Shown in pieces: positions 57,030 to 64,000 of a stretch of 64,000 nucleotides of DNA. Position 1 is the stretch's first letter, and each line of letters opens with the position of its first letter. The position numbers were made by a program, and so were the translations under genes. The notes beneath the pieces were generated by a model. It saw nothing but the letters and a program-made list of their open reading frames with translations. It ran no database searches and was not told the DNA's origin. Source of the DNA: Mycobacterium sp. SMC-8 (GTDB lineage Bacteria > Actinomycetota > Actinomycetes > Mycobacteriales > Mycobacteriaceae); contig NZ_CP079865.1 of the NCBI RefSeq assembly GCF_025263565.1, forward strand, positions 1,798,001 through 1,862,000, in the 5' to 3' direction.

Positions 57030-57548
57030 CTACGGAACCTGTGCCGGGACCGGGACGGGCGGCCACACCGGTGGCGGCGCCGACGCCGGCGGCGGGGGTG
57101 AACCGGGAGCGACCGCCGGGGGCGGCGGCGGAGTGCCGTACGGGGTGGGCGGCTGCCACGTCGCCGGATCCAGCGAGCCGGGGCCGACCGACTGGAAGAA
57201 CTCCGCCGAGTTGCGCATGTTCCACAGTTCGCGCAGGAAGTCGAACTGGCCGGTGTTGCCGAAGTTCGCGTTCGGCACCGGCGGGATCGCGGGCGCACCC
57301 ACCGGCGGCGGTGCGGGCGGCGGGATGCTGCCCTCGGCCAGCGGTGTCACGGTGACCGAGTGCATGCCCGGCGCCGGGACACCCGGCATTGGAGCGCCGG
57401 GGGCGGGTGCGGCGACCAGGGGTGGGGCCGGCGGCAGCGCCGGATCCACGGGGGCCGGCTGGGCGCCGACGTGGGTCGCGGCAGCCAGAGCGGCGCCGCC
57501 GAGGAGCGCGTTCAAGGCCGCGATCTTGACTACCTGCACAACAGTCAC
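57030..57548 (-). CDS. Secreted proline-rich protein, unknown function
   Basis: This 172-residue protein has a signal peptide VVQVVKIAALNALLGGAALA ending near THVGA, Pro/Ala-rich low-complexity on both sides, and a short conserved-looking core NFGNTGQFDFLRELWNMRNS. GTG 57548. The 21-base gap to the siderophore lipoprotein gene suggests one operon. The composition is like mycobacterial exported proteins of the cell wall. No domain recognised. Confidence 0.75.
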   Translation of the reverse strand: MTVVQVVKIAALNALLGGAALAAATHVGAQPAPVDPALPPAPPLVAAPAPGAPMPGVPAPGMHSVTVTPLAEGSIPPPAPPPVGAPAIPPVPNANFGNTGQFDFLRELWNMRNSAEFFQSVGPGSLDPATWQPPTPYGTPPPPPAVAPGSPPPPASAPPPVWPPVPVPAQVP

Positions 57549-57599
57549 ATCGACGAGGCTAACGCCTCGCGTTACATGGCGATACTTTTCGGCTGCGGC

Positions 57600-58217
57600 T
57601 CAGCTCACGACCAGCGAGATGCCGAGGGCGAGCATCGTCGCCGCGATCACGCCGTCGAGCAGGCGCCAGGTCTTCGGCGACGCGAACAGGTGGCGCAGCC
57701 GTTTGGCGCCGAACCCCAGACCGGTGAACCAGAGCGCGCTCGCGGCGACCGCGCCGACGCCGAACAGCCACTTGCTGTCCTGATGCTCGTTGGCCAGCGC
57801 GCCCAGCAGGATCACGGTGTCGAGATACACGTGGGGATTGAGGAACGTCATCGCCAGGCAGGTGGCCAGCACCGCGCTCAGGCGAGCCGGTGCGGCGTCG
57901 GCGGGGGTGAGCACACCGGGTTTGAGCGCGCGACGGGCCGCGAGTAGGCCGTAGCCGACCAGGAATGCGGCCCCGCCGAACTTGGTGACGGTCACGATGT
58001 CGGGATGGGCGGCGATCAGCGCGCCGAAGCCGGCGATGCCCGCGGTGATCAGCACCAGGTCCGACACTGTGCAGACCGCGACGACGGGCAGCACGTGTTC
58101 GCCGCGGATGCCCTGGCGCAGCACGAACGCGTTCTGCGCGCCGATCGCGGCGATGAGCGCCATGGTGGTGGCGAAGCCGCTGAGGACGACGACGTAGGCG
58201 GGGTTCACCCGGCTCAC
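57600..58217 (-). CDS. LysE/ArgO-family amino-acid exporter
   Basis: This 205-residue, six-helix protein has the LysE signature [20 protein letters not shown] near the start, then [20 protein letters not shown] and [20 protein letters not shown]. The family exports lysine, arginine or analogues such as canavanine. GTG 58217. The divergent LysR-type regulator (LysG/ArgP) that normally sits next to it is absent; the upstream 510 bases hold no convincing gene. Confidence 0.87.
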   Translation of the reverse strand: MSRVNPAYVVVLSGFATTMALIAAIGAQNAFVLRQGIRGEHVLPVVAVCTVSDLVLITAGIAGFGALIAAHPDIVTVTKFGGAAFLVGYGLLAARRALKPGVLTPADAAPARLSAVLATCLAMTFLNPHVYLDTVILLGALANEHQDSKWLFGVGAVAASALWFTGLGFGAKRLRHLFASPKTWRLLDGVIAATMLALGISLVVS

Positions 58218-58727
58218 GTTAGGGATCCCGGTCGAAGCAGTACAGCTAAAGATTCTTCATATGGATTAGTGGTGCTTATGAACGAGCGCTGTGGGGGCCG
58301 TCTGCTCAGCGGTGCCGCCGCCGCCGCTGGGTGCGTGGTTCATACGACGATTGGCATTGGAATGTCGAACGATGTCGAACTCGGCATCGCGGTAGGCAAC
58401 AATTCTGACTATCAGTACGCGTTTCGAGCCGGATGACCTGGGCTGCAAAGGAAGTCGAGGCATAGATCCATCCTGGTATCGCTGCATATTCGACCACTGC
58501 ATATCGAACCTGCGCGAATCGCGCTGATTTCTTGGCGTCGGCTGGTTCGACACGTCGCTGCGGCGTCGAAAGTGGCCACCACGGTGCATCATCCTCGCCG
58601 CGTTGCTCTCTCTCTTTGTCCTCGGAAGACAAAAGGCGCTCGAGACTCCGGCGTCTGGGGACGTTGTTCGATGGGGTGGGATCGGCCACCCTTGACGCAA
58701 TGTGATGTCTCTTACCGGAGGTGGTCG
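58218..58727. other. Intergenic region between lysE and alkB
   Basis: No convincing gene is seen in these 510 bases; the longest frames lack ribosome sites and family pattern, and GC is lower in 58240-58560 than in the flanks. A direct repeat ATGTCGAAC occurs twice near 58361-58379. TTTGTC (58615-58620) and GACAAA (58628-58633) form a small inverted repeat about 100 bases before alkB that could be an operator. Confidence 0.5.
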
Positions 58728-59975
58728 ATGACGACTCAGCTGAATTCAGGTGAAAACCCGTCAGCGGGCGATGCAGCGGTCGGGTGGCGAGACAGGAAAC
58801 GCCACTTGTGGATGCTCGGCCTGGTCATCCCGACCATGCTGTTCCTGATCCTCCCGGTGGTATGGGCCTTGAACCAACTCGGGTGGCACGTCGCGTCGCA
58901 GGCGTTCTTCTTCATCGGGCCGTTCCTGCTGTACGTGGTGCTGCCGGCGGCCGACATGCGCCTGGGCGTCGATGGTCAGAACCCGCCGGAGTCGATGATG
59001 GAGCAGCTGGAACTCGACAAGTACTACCGGTACTGCGTCTACGCTTACATTCCGTTCCAATACGCCAGCGTCATCTTAAGCGCCTATCTGTTCACCGCGA
59101 AGGATCTGAGCTGGTTGGGTTACTCAGGGTCGCTGGGTTGGCTGGGCAAGATCGGACTGGCGTTTTCGGTGGGAATCATCGGTGGGGTGGCGATCAACAC
59201 CGCCCACGAGCTGGGCCACAAGAGAGACTCGTTGGAACGGTGGCTGTCGAAAATTGCTCTTGCCCAGGTGTGTTACGGGCACTTCTACATCGAGCACAAC
59301 CGCGGCCACCACGTGCGAGTCGCCACCCCTGAGGATCCGGCATCGGCCCGTTTCGGGGAATCCTTCTGGGCTTTCCTGCCGCGCACCGTGATCGGCAGCG
59401 CCAAGTCCGCAGTCGCCCTGGAGGCCGCGCGTATCCGCCGCACGGGCAAGAGCCCGTGGAACCCTACGACCTGGCTGGGCAACGACGTCATAAACGCTCT
59501 GCTGATGTCGGTGGTGTTCTGGGCGGTGATGCTCGCAATCTTCGGCCCGGCGTTGATTCCGCTGATCGTGTTCCAGGCGCTCTACGGTCCGTCGCTGTTG
59601 GAATCGGTCAACTACCTGGAGCACTACGGACTACTCCGCCAAAAGCTGCCCGACGGGCGCTATGAGCGTTGCGCGCCGCACCACAGTTGGAACTCCGATC
59701 ACCTGGCGACCAACCTGTTCCTCTACCACCTGCAGCGACACAGCGATCATCACGCGAACCCGACACGGCGGTATCAGATTCTGCGCAGCATGGACGGGAC
59801 TCCCACCCTTCCCGCCGGCTACGGTGCGTTGATCGCCCTGACCTACTTTCCGCCGCTCTGGCGCAAGTTCATGGATCACCGGGTGTTGGAGCACTACCAC
59901 GGCGATATCACCAAGGCGAATCTGAATCCACGTCGGCGCGCCAAGATCCTGGCACGTTACGGGGCGGCGGCCTGA
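58728..59975 (+). CDS. alkB: Alkane 1-monooxygenase AlkB
   Basis: This 415-residue integral membrane di-iron hydroxylase makes 1-alkanols from n-alkanes with O2 and rubredoxin electrons. All histidine boxes are present: NTAHELGHK, EHNRGHHVRVATPEDPASAR, NYLEHYGL and LQRHSDHHANPTRRYQ. About six helices, for example LWMLGLVIPTMLFLILPVVW. ATG 58728 follows CCGGAGG at 6 bases. It overlaps rubA by TGATG, a typical actinobacterial alkB-rubA-rubB order. A PucR-type regulator follows. It lies outside the usual mycobacterial alkB neighbourhood, which suggests acquisition or relocation. Confidence 0.95.
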   Translation: MTTQLNSGENPSAGDAAVGWRDRKRHLWMLGLVIPTMLFLILPVVWALNQLGWHVASQAFFFIGPFLLYVVLPAADMRLGVDGQNPPESMMEQLELDKYYRYCVYAYIPFQYASVILSAYLFTAKDLSWLGYSGSLGWLGKIGLAFSVGIIGGVAINTAHELGHKRDSLERWLSKIALAQVCYGHFYIEHNRGHHVRVATPEDPASARFGESFWAFLPRTVIGSAKSAVALEAARIRRTGKSPWNPTTWLGNDVINALLMSVVFWAVMLAIFGPALIPLIVFQALYGPSLLESVNYLEHYGLLRQKLPDGRYERCAPHHSWNSDHLATNLFLYHLQRHSDHHANPTRRYQILRSMDGTPTLPAGYGALIALTYFPPLWRKFMDHRVLEHYHGDITKANLNPRRRAKILARYGAAA

Positions 59976-60148
59976 TGGCGTCCTACGGTTGCCCCGGTTG
60001 CGGTTACGTCTATGACGAGTCCAAAGGGTGTGCCCGGGAGGGCTTTCCGGCAGGAACGGCTTGGGAGAAGATCCCCGACGACTGGACGTGCCCCGACTGC
60101 GCGGTGCGGGACAAGGTCGACTTCGAACCAGTGGGAGTGTCGCAATGA
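59975..60148 (+). CDS. rubA: Rubredoxin, AlkG1-like
   Basis: This 57-residue rubredoxin has iron ligands in [10 protein letters not shown] and [12 protein letters not shown]. The second knuckle reads CPDCA instead of CPDCG, a mark of the AlkG1-type rubredoxins that in studied alkane systems cannot replace the electron carrier of AlkB. Its start overlaps the alkB stop by one base and its stop overlaps rubB as ATGA. Confidence 0.92.
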   Translation: MASYGCPGCGYVYDESKGCAREGFPAGTAWEKIPDDWTCPDCAVRDKVDFEPVGVSQ

Positions 60149-60327
60149 ACGACTACAAGCTCTACCGCTGCATCCAGTGCGGGCTCGAGTACGACGAAGA
60201 GAAAGGCTGGCCGCAGGAGGGCATCGCCTCGGGCACCCGGTGGGAGGACGTCCCCGAGGACTGGACCTGCCCGGACTGCGGCGCGGCGAAAGCCGACTTC
60301 GTCATGGAAGAGGTCGTGCGCCGCTGA
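60145..60327 (+). CDS. rubB: Rubredoxin, AlkG2-like
   Basis: This 60-residue rubredoxin [20 protein letters not shown] with [11 protein letters not shown] has both canonical knuckles, so it is the AlkG2 type expected to pass electrons to AlkB. Rubredoxin reductase is not encoded nearby. Translationally coupled to rubA by ATGA. Confidence 0.93.
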   Translation: MNDYKLYRCIQCGLEYDEEKGWPQEGIASGTRWEDVPEDWTCPDCGAAKADFVMEEVVRR

Positions 60328-60716
60328 CTTGATCGCACCTGTTCAACGTCCCCCTGACCGCCGATCCCGCCGATCAGACCGGTGGTCCCCCAGGGGGCGC
60401 CGGGGGCATTGCGGCTGCCGATCGTTGAGATCCGCACAGATCGGCTCGCGTCGGTTGATGAATCGGTGTAGAGCCTAGAGCCCGAGCATGCCGGCGACTC
60501 GGCGCGAGGAGACCAGGCTGGTGGACCTCGACCTGCAGCATCGCCGTCGGCCGCCTACCGGGATGGGCTGAATCCCTCTCGGCCACAACAACGTTGCTAC
60601 CTCGATTGCGCAACTACTTACCTCTGCCCAAGCTCGGCAGGACTCTCCATACGGCGCAGTTGGTAACCCCCGCACCGGAGTCGTCAGCTTCCGCCGCTCG
60701 CACAAGGAGGACTAGA
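60328..60716. other. Intergenic region between rubB and the PucR-type gene
   Basis: These 389 bases hold no convincing gene. CCCCCTG (60350-60356) and CAGGGGG (60391-60397) may close a terminator-like structure after rubB. A perfect AAGGAGG (60704-60710) belongs to the next gene. Confidence 0.45.
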
Positions 60717-61994
60717 GTGCGAGACATGGCAGCGTCGCGCGGCTACGACGCCGCAACTGCTCGCGCCGCCGCGACCGTCGTCGACCATCTCAGCGGCACA
60801 CTTGCCGACCTGACTCGCAACGTGCAGCGGATGCTTCTTGACGATGTCGGCGAGTTGAGCGGGGACGGTGAACTCGCGGACCTGCTGCGCGACACCGTCG
60901 AGGCCAACATCGAGACGGTCTTCTCCGCGATCCGTCATGACATTCCGATCGAACACTTCAAGCCGCCGACCGCTGCCCTTGAACACGCGAGACGTCTTGC
61001 CCAGCGCGGAGTCTCCGTGAACGCGCTGGTGCGCGCCTATCGACTTGGACACAAGGCGGTGCTCGCCGCGGCACGTGAACAGATCCGCGAGCTGAACCTG
61101 GACCTGCAGATGAGTCTCGACGTCGACAGCCAGATCGCCGACGTCACCTTCACCTACATCGACTGGATCTCCCAGCAGGTGGTCGAAACCTATCAAGATG
61201 AGTACGACCGCTGGCTTTCGAACCGAAACAACCTGCGCGCGTTACGCGTCAGGGAGATCCTCGCCGGAGGTGATGTCGACGCCGACGCGATGAGCTCGGC
61301 AATTGCATACCCCCTCAACGGTACTCATGTGGCCGTTATCCTCTGGCGCACGGAAATCGCCGGCGGTGACGAACTCGTCGCGATGGAGAGGTTCGTTCAG
61401 GACTTCGCCCGCTCCGTCGGAACCTCCGGGGAGACATTGTTCATCCCCGTCGACCGCCTGACAGGCTGGGCGTGGATCCCACTTCCCCGCGTCGTCGTCG
61501 ACACGGTGATCGACGATCTTCGTGCGTTCGTGGCGACACGTCCGGACAGTCCCCGACTCGCTGTCGGTGATCCTCATCCCGGCCTCGACGGCTTTCGCCG
61601 TTCCCACCAGCAGGCGCGCAACGCCCGCAGTGTTGCAGTTGCCCTGGACTCCAACGGTTCTCAACTGGTCGCTGCAGCGGATCCCGGCGTCGCGATGGTC
61701 GGACTGTTGGCTGGCGACATGGACGCAGCAGCCGAATGGGCCGCCCGGGTACTAGGCCCACTGGCGAGCCCAACCGAGAACGATGAGCGCCTCCGCAGCA
61801 CCTTGCGTGTGTTTCTTCGCACGGGCTCGAGTTTCAAAGCCGCCGGTGAAGAACTCAACATGCACGCCAACTCCGTCAAGTACAGAGTGGCCCGTGCCAT
61901 AGAGCGGCGTGGCAGGCCCATCATCGACGACCGCCTCGACGTGGAGGTCGCACTGCTGTTCTGTCAGTGGTACGGCCCCACCCGTCCCGAGTAG
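60717..61994 (+). CDS. PucR/CdaR-type transcriptional regulator
   Basis: This 425-residue regulator has an N-terminal RsbRD-like helical domain (about 30-170; ARRLAQRGVSVNALVRAYRL), a middle GGDEF-like fold (about 190-330) and a C-terminal PucR helix-turn-helix: LRVFLRTGSSFKAAGEELNM, HANSVKYRVARAIE. GTG 60717 is chosen because AAGGAGG sits 6 bases upstream; ATG 60726 is possible. The place after alkB-rubA-rubB suggests it responds to alkanes or alkanols and controls them, but the target is not shown by the sequence. Confidence 0.88.
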   Translation: MRDMAASRGYDAATARAAATVVDHLSGTLADLTRNVQRMLLDDVGELSGDGELADLLRDTVEANIETVFSAIRHDIPIEHFKPPTAALEHARRLAQRGVSVNALVRAYRLGHKAVLAAAREQIRELNLDLQMSLDVDSQIADVTFTYIDWISQQVVETYQDEYDRWLSNRNNLRALRVREILAGGDVDADAMSSAIAYPLNGTHVAVILWRTEIAGGDELVAMERFVQDFARSVGTSGETLFIPVDRLTGWAWIPLPRVVVDTVIDDLRAFVATRPDSPRLAVGDPHPGLDGFRRSHQQARNARSVAVALDSNGSQLVAAADPGVAMVGLLAGDMDAAAEWAARVLGPLASPTENDERLRSTLRVFLRTGSSFKAAGEELNMHANSVKYRVARAIERRGRPIIDDRLDVEVALLFCQWYGPTRPE

Positions 61995-62143
61995 AGCTGG
62001 GTGTGGCGCGGGTCAGCTGAGACCAAACAGGATGGTCGCAATGGTCCTTTCGCAGTGCAGAAGTGGCTGCTGATAAGCAGCGTGGGCTCTGGAATCACGC
62101 GTGAGCAGGAATCGGGTTCCGGCAAGGACTTCTGGGGAACCCT

Positions 62144-62169
62144 GTCCGCCTCGGCGCCGGCAGGCGGAC
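62144..62169. terminator. Bidirectional hairpin between convergent genes
   Basis: GTCCGCCT (62144-62151) and AGGCGGAC (62162-62169) form an 8-bp stem around CGGCGCCGGC, between the PucR-type gene and the convergent baeRF3-like gene. No T tract. Confidence 0.5.
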
Positions 62170-62208
62170 TCGATCGATAGATGCAGCCGCTGCGGCGCAG
62201 CGGGCAGA

Positions 62209-63348
62209 TCAGCGACTGCGTAGCGTTAGGGCTAAGTGGGTGTTGTCCGGTAGCTCGCCCGGTGCAACCAGGGCGATCCAGCCGCCGCGGCTGAGTACTG
62301 TTTCGATGAGTTCGTCGACGGCGTCGTCGATGACGTCGGGGTGATCGACATCGGTTGCGGGGATGAGCGTGTCCCCGGTGTCGTCGAGGCGGGCGGGGTA
62401 GTAGTACTGCTCTTCGACGGCGAGCATCTCGGGGCGTTCCCAGCGGGCGGCCAGCCAGGCACTGTCGATGTCGCGCAGTACTCGTCCGGTGCGGGCGCGA
62501 CGCTCCACGTGGCCGAGAGCTTCTTGGCCCCGTGATGTCAGGTAGTCACGCAGCACCGGGCGGATGAGGTCCACCAGGCCTTCGGTGGGGGTGGTGAGGT
62601 GGTTGCCTTTCACGGTGCCGGCCAGGCGGGCGGTGTTGCGGGACAGGTTGTGAAAGGTGGAGGCGGTCGGTTCGGCGGCGGCCAGCACGAGCGGTGTGGG
62701 GTTGAGCTTCAGCGCGGCGCCCAGTGCGCGGTCGACGCGGCGCAAGAAGTCGTCGGGCCGTTCGGCGGTGCTGCCCCGGTTCTTGCCGGTGACGCGTCGG
62801 TGGATGGGGAAGGCGCCGGCGGGGGAGGGGGTGAGGGTGGCGCCATGTCCGTGCAGGAGGCGGGCTTGGTCGGTGGACAGCAGGAGCACGGTGTGGCGTG
62901 GGGTGTGGTGGAGGGCGCGCACCAGGTCGCGGGTGGCGAAGGTGGGATCGATGACGCAGCGGTCAATCACGGGAACCGGCAGAGTGGCCCAGCAGCTGTA
63001 AGCGCGGTTGACGAACAGCGCTATTGCTCGGTCAGCGGGTTGGCCGAGCGCTTCGGTGATCATCGCCGACAGCGCATCAAGCAGCGCAACGGCGTCCGTG
63101 CAGCCTTCGACCGCTAGCCGTTGACGCGCCTGACTCGCGAGGGATCGCAGCGTGGCGATGTCCTTGCCCCCCGGGCGGGGGCCGGGCTGGGTGCTGGCCA
63201 AGATGGAGATGCTCGGATCGGACCGCATCGACTGCAGCACGGTCACCATGTCTGTAGTGACCGGGACGAGGTGGTCGGTGTCGGTGATGCCGAATGCGGT
63301 TGCGACAGCTGATGTATCGCCGATGCGGTGGGGGGCGGATGGGGTCAT
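62209..63348 (-). CDS. baeRF3-type (bacterial archaeo-eukaryotic release factor-like) protein
   Basis: This 379-residue protein has an N-terminal part with SISILASTQPGPRPGGKDIA, then RAIALFVNRAYSCWATLPVP and VLLLSTDQARLLHGHGATL, and the mid-protein RRVDRALGAALKLNPTPLVL and NHLTTPTEGLVDLIRPVLRD. This pattern belongs to the bacterial eRF1-like (baeRF) superfamily, probably group 3, proposed to act at the ribosome; no activity is established for it. ATG 63348 is chosen, with upstream GTG/TTG starts possible. It lies between the alk genes and an IS, so it is accessory DNA. Confidence 0.7.
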   Translation of the reverse strand: MTPSAPHRIGDTSAVATAFGITDTDHLVPVTTDMVTVLQSMRSDPSISILASTQPGPRPGGKDIATLRSLASQARQRLAVEGCTDAVALLDALSAMITEALGQPADRAIALFVNRAYSCWATLPVPVIDRCVIDPTFATRDLVRALHHTPRHTVLLLSTDQARLLHGHGATLTPSPAGAFPIHRRVTGKNRGSTAERPDDFLRRVDRALGAALKLNPTPLVLAAAEPTASTFHNLSRNTARLAGTVKGNHLTTPTEGLVDLIRPVLRDYLTSRGQEALGHVERRARTGRVLRDIDSAWLAARWERPEMLAVEEQYYYPARLDDTGDTLIPATDVDHPDVIDDAVDELIETVLSRGGWIALVAPGELPDNTHLALTLRSR

Positions 63349-63549
63349 GGTCACGGCAGGTCCCGTCTGGAAAGGCCTCAACACCGCCTAAGCCTCGATC
63401 CACCGATCAGCTGATTGCGTGGTGATGAGTTCGATTGTGCGGCTTGATTCTGGTGTGTGCAGTGGTGTGCGTACCAGGGATCGCCCGGCCTCGCTGTCGG
63501 GTTGTTCCTGTTGGTCTTTCGCGTCGCGGGATGGGTTGAGAGGACCTGG

Positions 63550-64000
63550 TTAGGCGATGATGGGCCGATTTTGGTGAGACAGGCTGCCGAACAGGGTGTT
63601 CCAGGCATGTTCCCAGGGCCAGTCTCGTGGTAGGTGCAGGGTCAGCCGGCGGGCTGAGGACGCGATACGGGCTGGGACGCTGATCAGCGTTCGGCGGATG
63701 GTAGCGGTGCGGGCTTTGGCCAACGGTCCCCTGGTAAGGGTCGCGGCGGCGCGGGTGAGGTTGAACGCCATGGTGGCCATGACCAGCCAGGCGGCGTTGG
63801 CGGTGAATTTCCCTGAGGGCAGGTGAGCCAGGGCGGAGTTCTTCAGGTCGGCATGAACCTGTTCGATGATGGCGTGGCCGCGGTGGGTCTTGTCGGCGGT
63901 GACGGTGTCCAGATCAGTGGTGGTGAAGAACGCGTGGAAGCGCCAGGTGTCGAACAAGGTCTGCTGCCCGTCACTGCCGGTGGTGTTGAGGTCGGGGATG
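63550..64000 (-). mobile_element. IS1380-like transposase, C-terminal part
   Basis: The frame runs off the right edge, so only the last 149 residues are seen. TLFDTWRFHAFFTTTDLDTV, HRGHAIIEQVHADLKNSALA, HLPSGKFTANAAWLVMATMA and FNLTRAAATL match the DDE-domain end of IS1380-family transposases. The catalytic Glu lies in IIEQVHADLK. The reading frame is intact in the visible part. The inverted repeat of the element end should lie between 63349 and 63549; I could not define it without the other end. Confidence 0.88.

Noticed and set aside
58306..58689. 127-residue minus-strand frame in the lysE-alkB gap
   Set aside because: Mixed composition, no ribosome site, no hydrophobic or domain pattern, and competing frames of similar length on both strands.

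Overview
The window is high-GC actinobacterial DNA from a rapidly growing mycobacterium (Mycolicibacterium type). The evidence is the gene order: Rv0226c-Rv0227c-Rv0228, aftD, Rv0236A, usp, lpqI, Rv0238, htdX-fabG4, fadA2, fadE5, Rv0245, sdh1, Rv0250c, nirBD, Rv0259c-Rv0260c, aac(2'), Rv0263c-Rv0264c and Rv0265c all follow the early Mycobacterium tuberculosis map. A trehalose polyphleate cluster sits between fadE5 and Rv0245, as in M. smegmatis. No search could be run, so names rest on motifs, lengths and gene order.

Layout. 1-9400: envelope genes (Rv0226c-type membrane protein, PorA-like DUF3068 protein, acyltransferase 3, the giant arabinofuranosyltransferase AftD and the small DUF2613 protein). 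9400-21400: universal stress protein, LpqI, a TetR regulator, and the fatty-acid genes htdX, fabG4, fadA2 and fadE5, with an LLM oxidoreductase, a reductase and an SDR. 21480-40781: a bimodular PKS transcribed leftwards, divergent from papA3-mmpL10-fadD23-PE, with a Gap-like membrane gene closing the cluster. 40929-46953: flavin reductase, a Cys-rich protein, succinate dehydrogenase 1 (sdhC-A-B) and a PEP-mutase-family enzyme. 47548-52806: nitrite reductase nirBD, a 7Fe ferredoxin, a sirohydrochlorin chelatase-like gene and the NnaR-type regulator. 52922-58217: aac(2'), pxpC/pxpB-like pair, queuosine-precursor transporter, Tat-type siderophore lipoprotein, a proline-rich secreted protein and a LysE exporter. 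58728-64000: an accessory stretch with alkB-rubA-rubB, a PucR-type regulator, a baeRF3-type protein and the end of an IS1380-like transposase.

How parts work together. A shared operator TTAC-n6-GTAA lies upstream of the TetR gene, between fabG4 and fadA2, and twice in the fadE5 promoter, so the TetR protein probably controls this fatty-acid regulon. The PKS carries malonyl-type AT domains in KS-AT-KR-ACP / KS-AT-DH-ER-KR-ACP order, which suits the four-carbon repeat of phleic acids; FadD23 activates the starter, PapA3 and the PE protein move acyl chains on trehalose, and MmpL10 exports.

Unexplained structure. (1) A dispersed ~61-bp palindrome occurs at four places, once in frame inside a coding sequence, plus one remnant. 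(2) Four 32-bp tandem repeats downstream of sdhB form a chain of micro-ORFs joined by ATGA overlaps, leading into a gene for a protein with a cysteine at every third position. (3) A three-helix riboswitch-like leader precedes a small membrane protein gene at 16939. (4) A 27-bp tandem repeat forms the C-terminus of the pxpB-like gene, again at an ATGA junction.
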